14,782 bases of DNA from an uncultured Prevotella sp. (lineage in GTDB: Bacteria; Bacteroidota; Bacteroidia; Bacteroidales; Bacteroidaceae). The stretch lies in NCBI GenBank assembly GCA_900318855.1, contig ONMG01000111.1, positions 1-14,782 of the forward strand. The letters are read 5' to 3'. Positions 14,328 through 14,782 of this stretch are shown here, in pieces. Under the pieces are notes generated by a model. It saw only the letters and a program-made list of their open reading frames with translations, ran no database searches and had not been told where the DNA came from. A program made the position numbers and the translations under genes. Position 1 is the first letter of the stretch, and every line of letters begins with the position of its first letter.

Positions 14328-14726
14328 CCAGCCACAGCCTGGTCGTTCTGGATGAAAGGCGTACCGGGGCAGCTCATTGAAACTCCTATGTTGGAATGGG
14401 CATGGGAGTTCTGCACGCCGAACGTACTGTGCGCCACCTTTGGCGCCTTTCTCCTCTTTACCTGCATCCGACAGACAAAGTCACCGAAGATAATCAGGGA
14501 GATTGCCCGGCTCTCGTTTGGCATGTACTTGATGCACATGTTCTTTCTGGCTCCCATAGCAGCAGCCATCGTGGGAGGCGACAACGCTATTCCTCTGTTG
14601 CCCGTGCGGATAGCCATTCCTACTATAGCCCTACTTACCTACGTGTGCAGTGCGATTGCCACCAAGATCATTTCCTACCTGCCGGGTAATAAATGGGGTT
14701 CTTCCGAAAAATGGAGTGATAGATAG
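14328..14726 (+). pseudogene. 5'-truncated acyltransferase (acyltransferase 3 family) remnant
   Basis: The frame is open from just after an in-frame TAA at 14325 to the TAG at 14724, about 132 codons. It encodes only the last part of a membrane acyltransferase of the OatA/WecH-like group: a hydrophobic helix (NVLCATFGAFLLFTCI), the conserved ARLSFGMYLMHMFFLAPIAAAI segment (22 aa, broken here at SFG/MYLMHM), and a last helix before a basic tail. The usual eight or so upstream helices and the catalytic N-terminal histidine region are absent; the htpG terminator lies about 60 bp upstream. An ATG at 14352 could start a 124-aa product, but with no recognisable promoter it is more likely a deletion relic. 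Such enzymes add acetyl groups to envelope glycans. Confidence 0.72.
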
Positions 14727-14782
14727 AAGATTGTAGCAAAAAAGAAGAAAACTACTGAACTTATTGTGTATATTTGAATTAC

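Overview
This window comes from a member of the Bacteroidota, most likely a Prevotellaceae-type Bacteroidales. Several start sites lack a clear Shine-Dalgarno sequence and are preceded by A-rich leaders. At least six intergenic regions carry the Bacteroidota -7 element TAnnTTTG, twice with a TTG about 20 nt upstream. The protein set also fits: a carboxynorspermidine decarboxylase, an LTA-synthase-like sulfatase, a small ECF sigma/anti-sigma/outer-membrane operon, and an HtpG of 685 aa. The genus is a guess. No mobile element, CRISPR array or phage gene was seen.

Layout. Positions 1-24 hold the 5' end of a tRNA (minus strand) with its own promoter. nspC follows (134-1297, minus). A 545-bp gap with no recognisable gene leads to a large LTA-synthase-family membrane sulfatase (1843-3939, plus). 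It faces a minus-strand group, thiE-like / prs / TlpA-like lipoprotein (6527 down to 4384). The 444-bp convergent gap between them holds a perfect 15-bp inverted repeat and a second, imperfect palindrome. A PAP2 phosphatase (6779-7555, plus) is divergent from the thiE-like gene. Its stop overlaps the stop of a GT4 glycosyltransferase, which is coupled to an upstream EamA-type transporter (9532 down to 7552, minus).

Upstream of that pair, past a textbook terminator at 9563-9591, lies a four-gene minus-strand operon: ECF sigma factor, single-pass membrane protein (probable anti-sigma), small secreted protein of unknown function, and an outer-membrane barrel protein. The first three are linked by two ATGA overlaps. 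Divergent from it is htpG (12144-14201, plus), followed by a clear terminator and a 5'-truncated acyltransferase remnant.

How the genes may work together. Most of the window is housekeeping (PRPP synthesis, Hsp90, polyamine synthesis) and envelope functions (LTA-synthase-like transferase, PAP2 lipid phosphatase, glycosyltransferase, lipoprotein thioredoxin, sigma-controlled outer-membrane operon). The most unusual signals are a near-consensus -24/-12 (sigma-54) sequence directly upstream of htpG, the compact sigma operon with unknown envelope proteins, and the long inverted repeat between convergent genes. I see no convincing new defence or mobile system.
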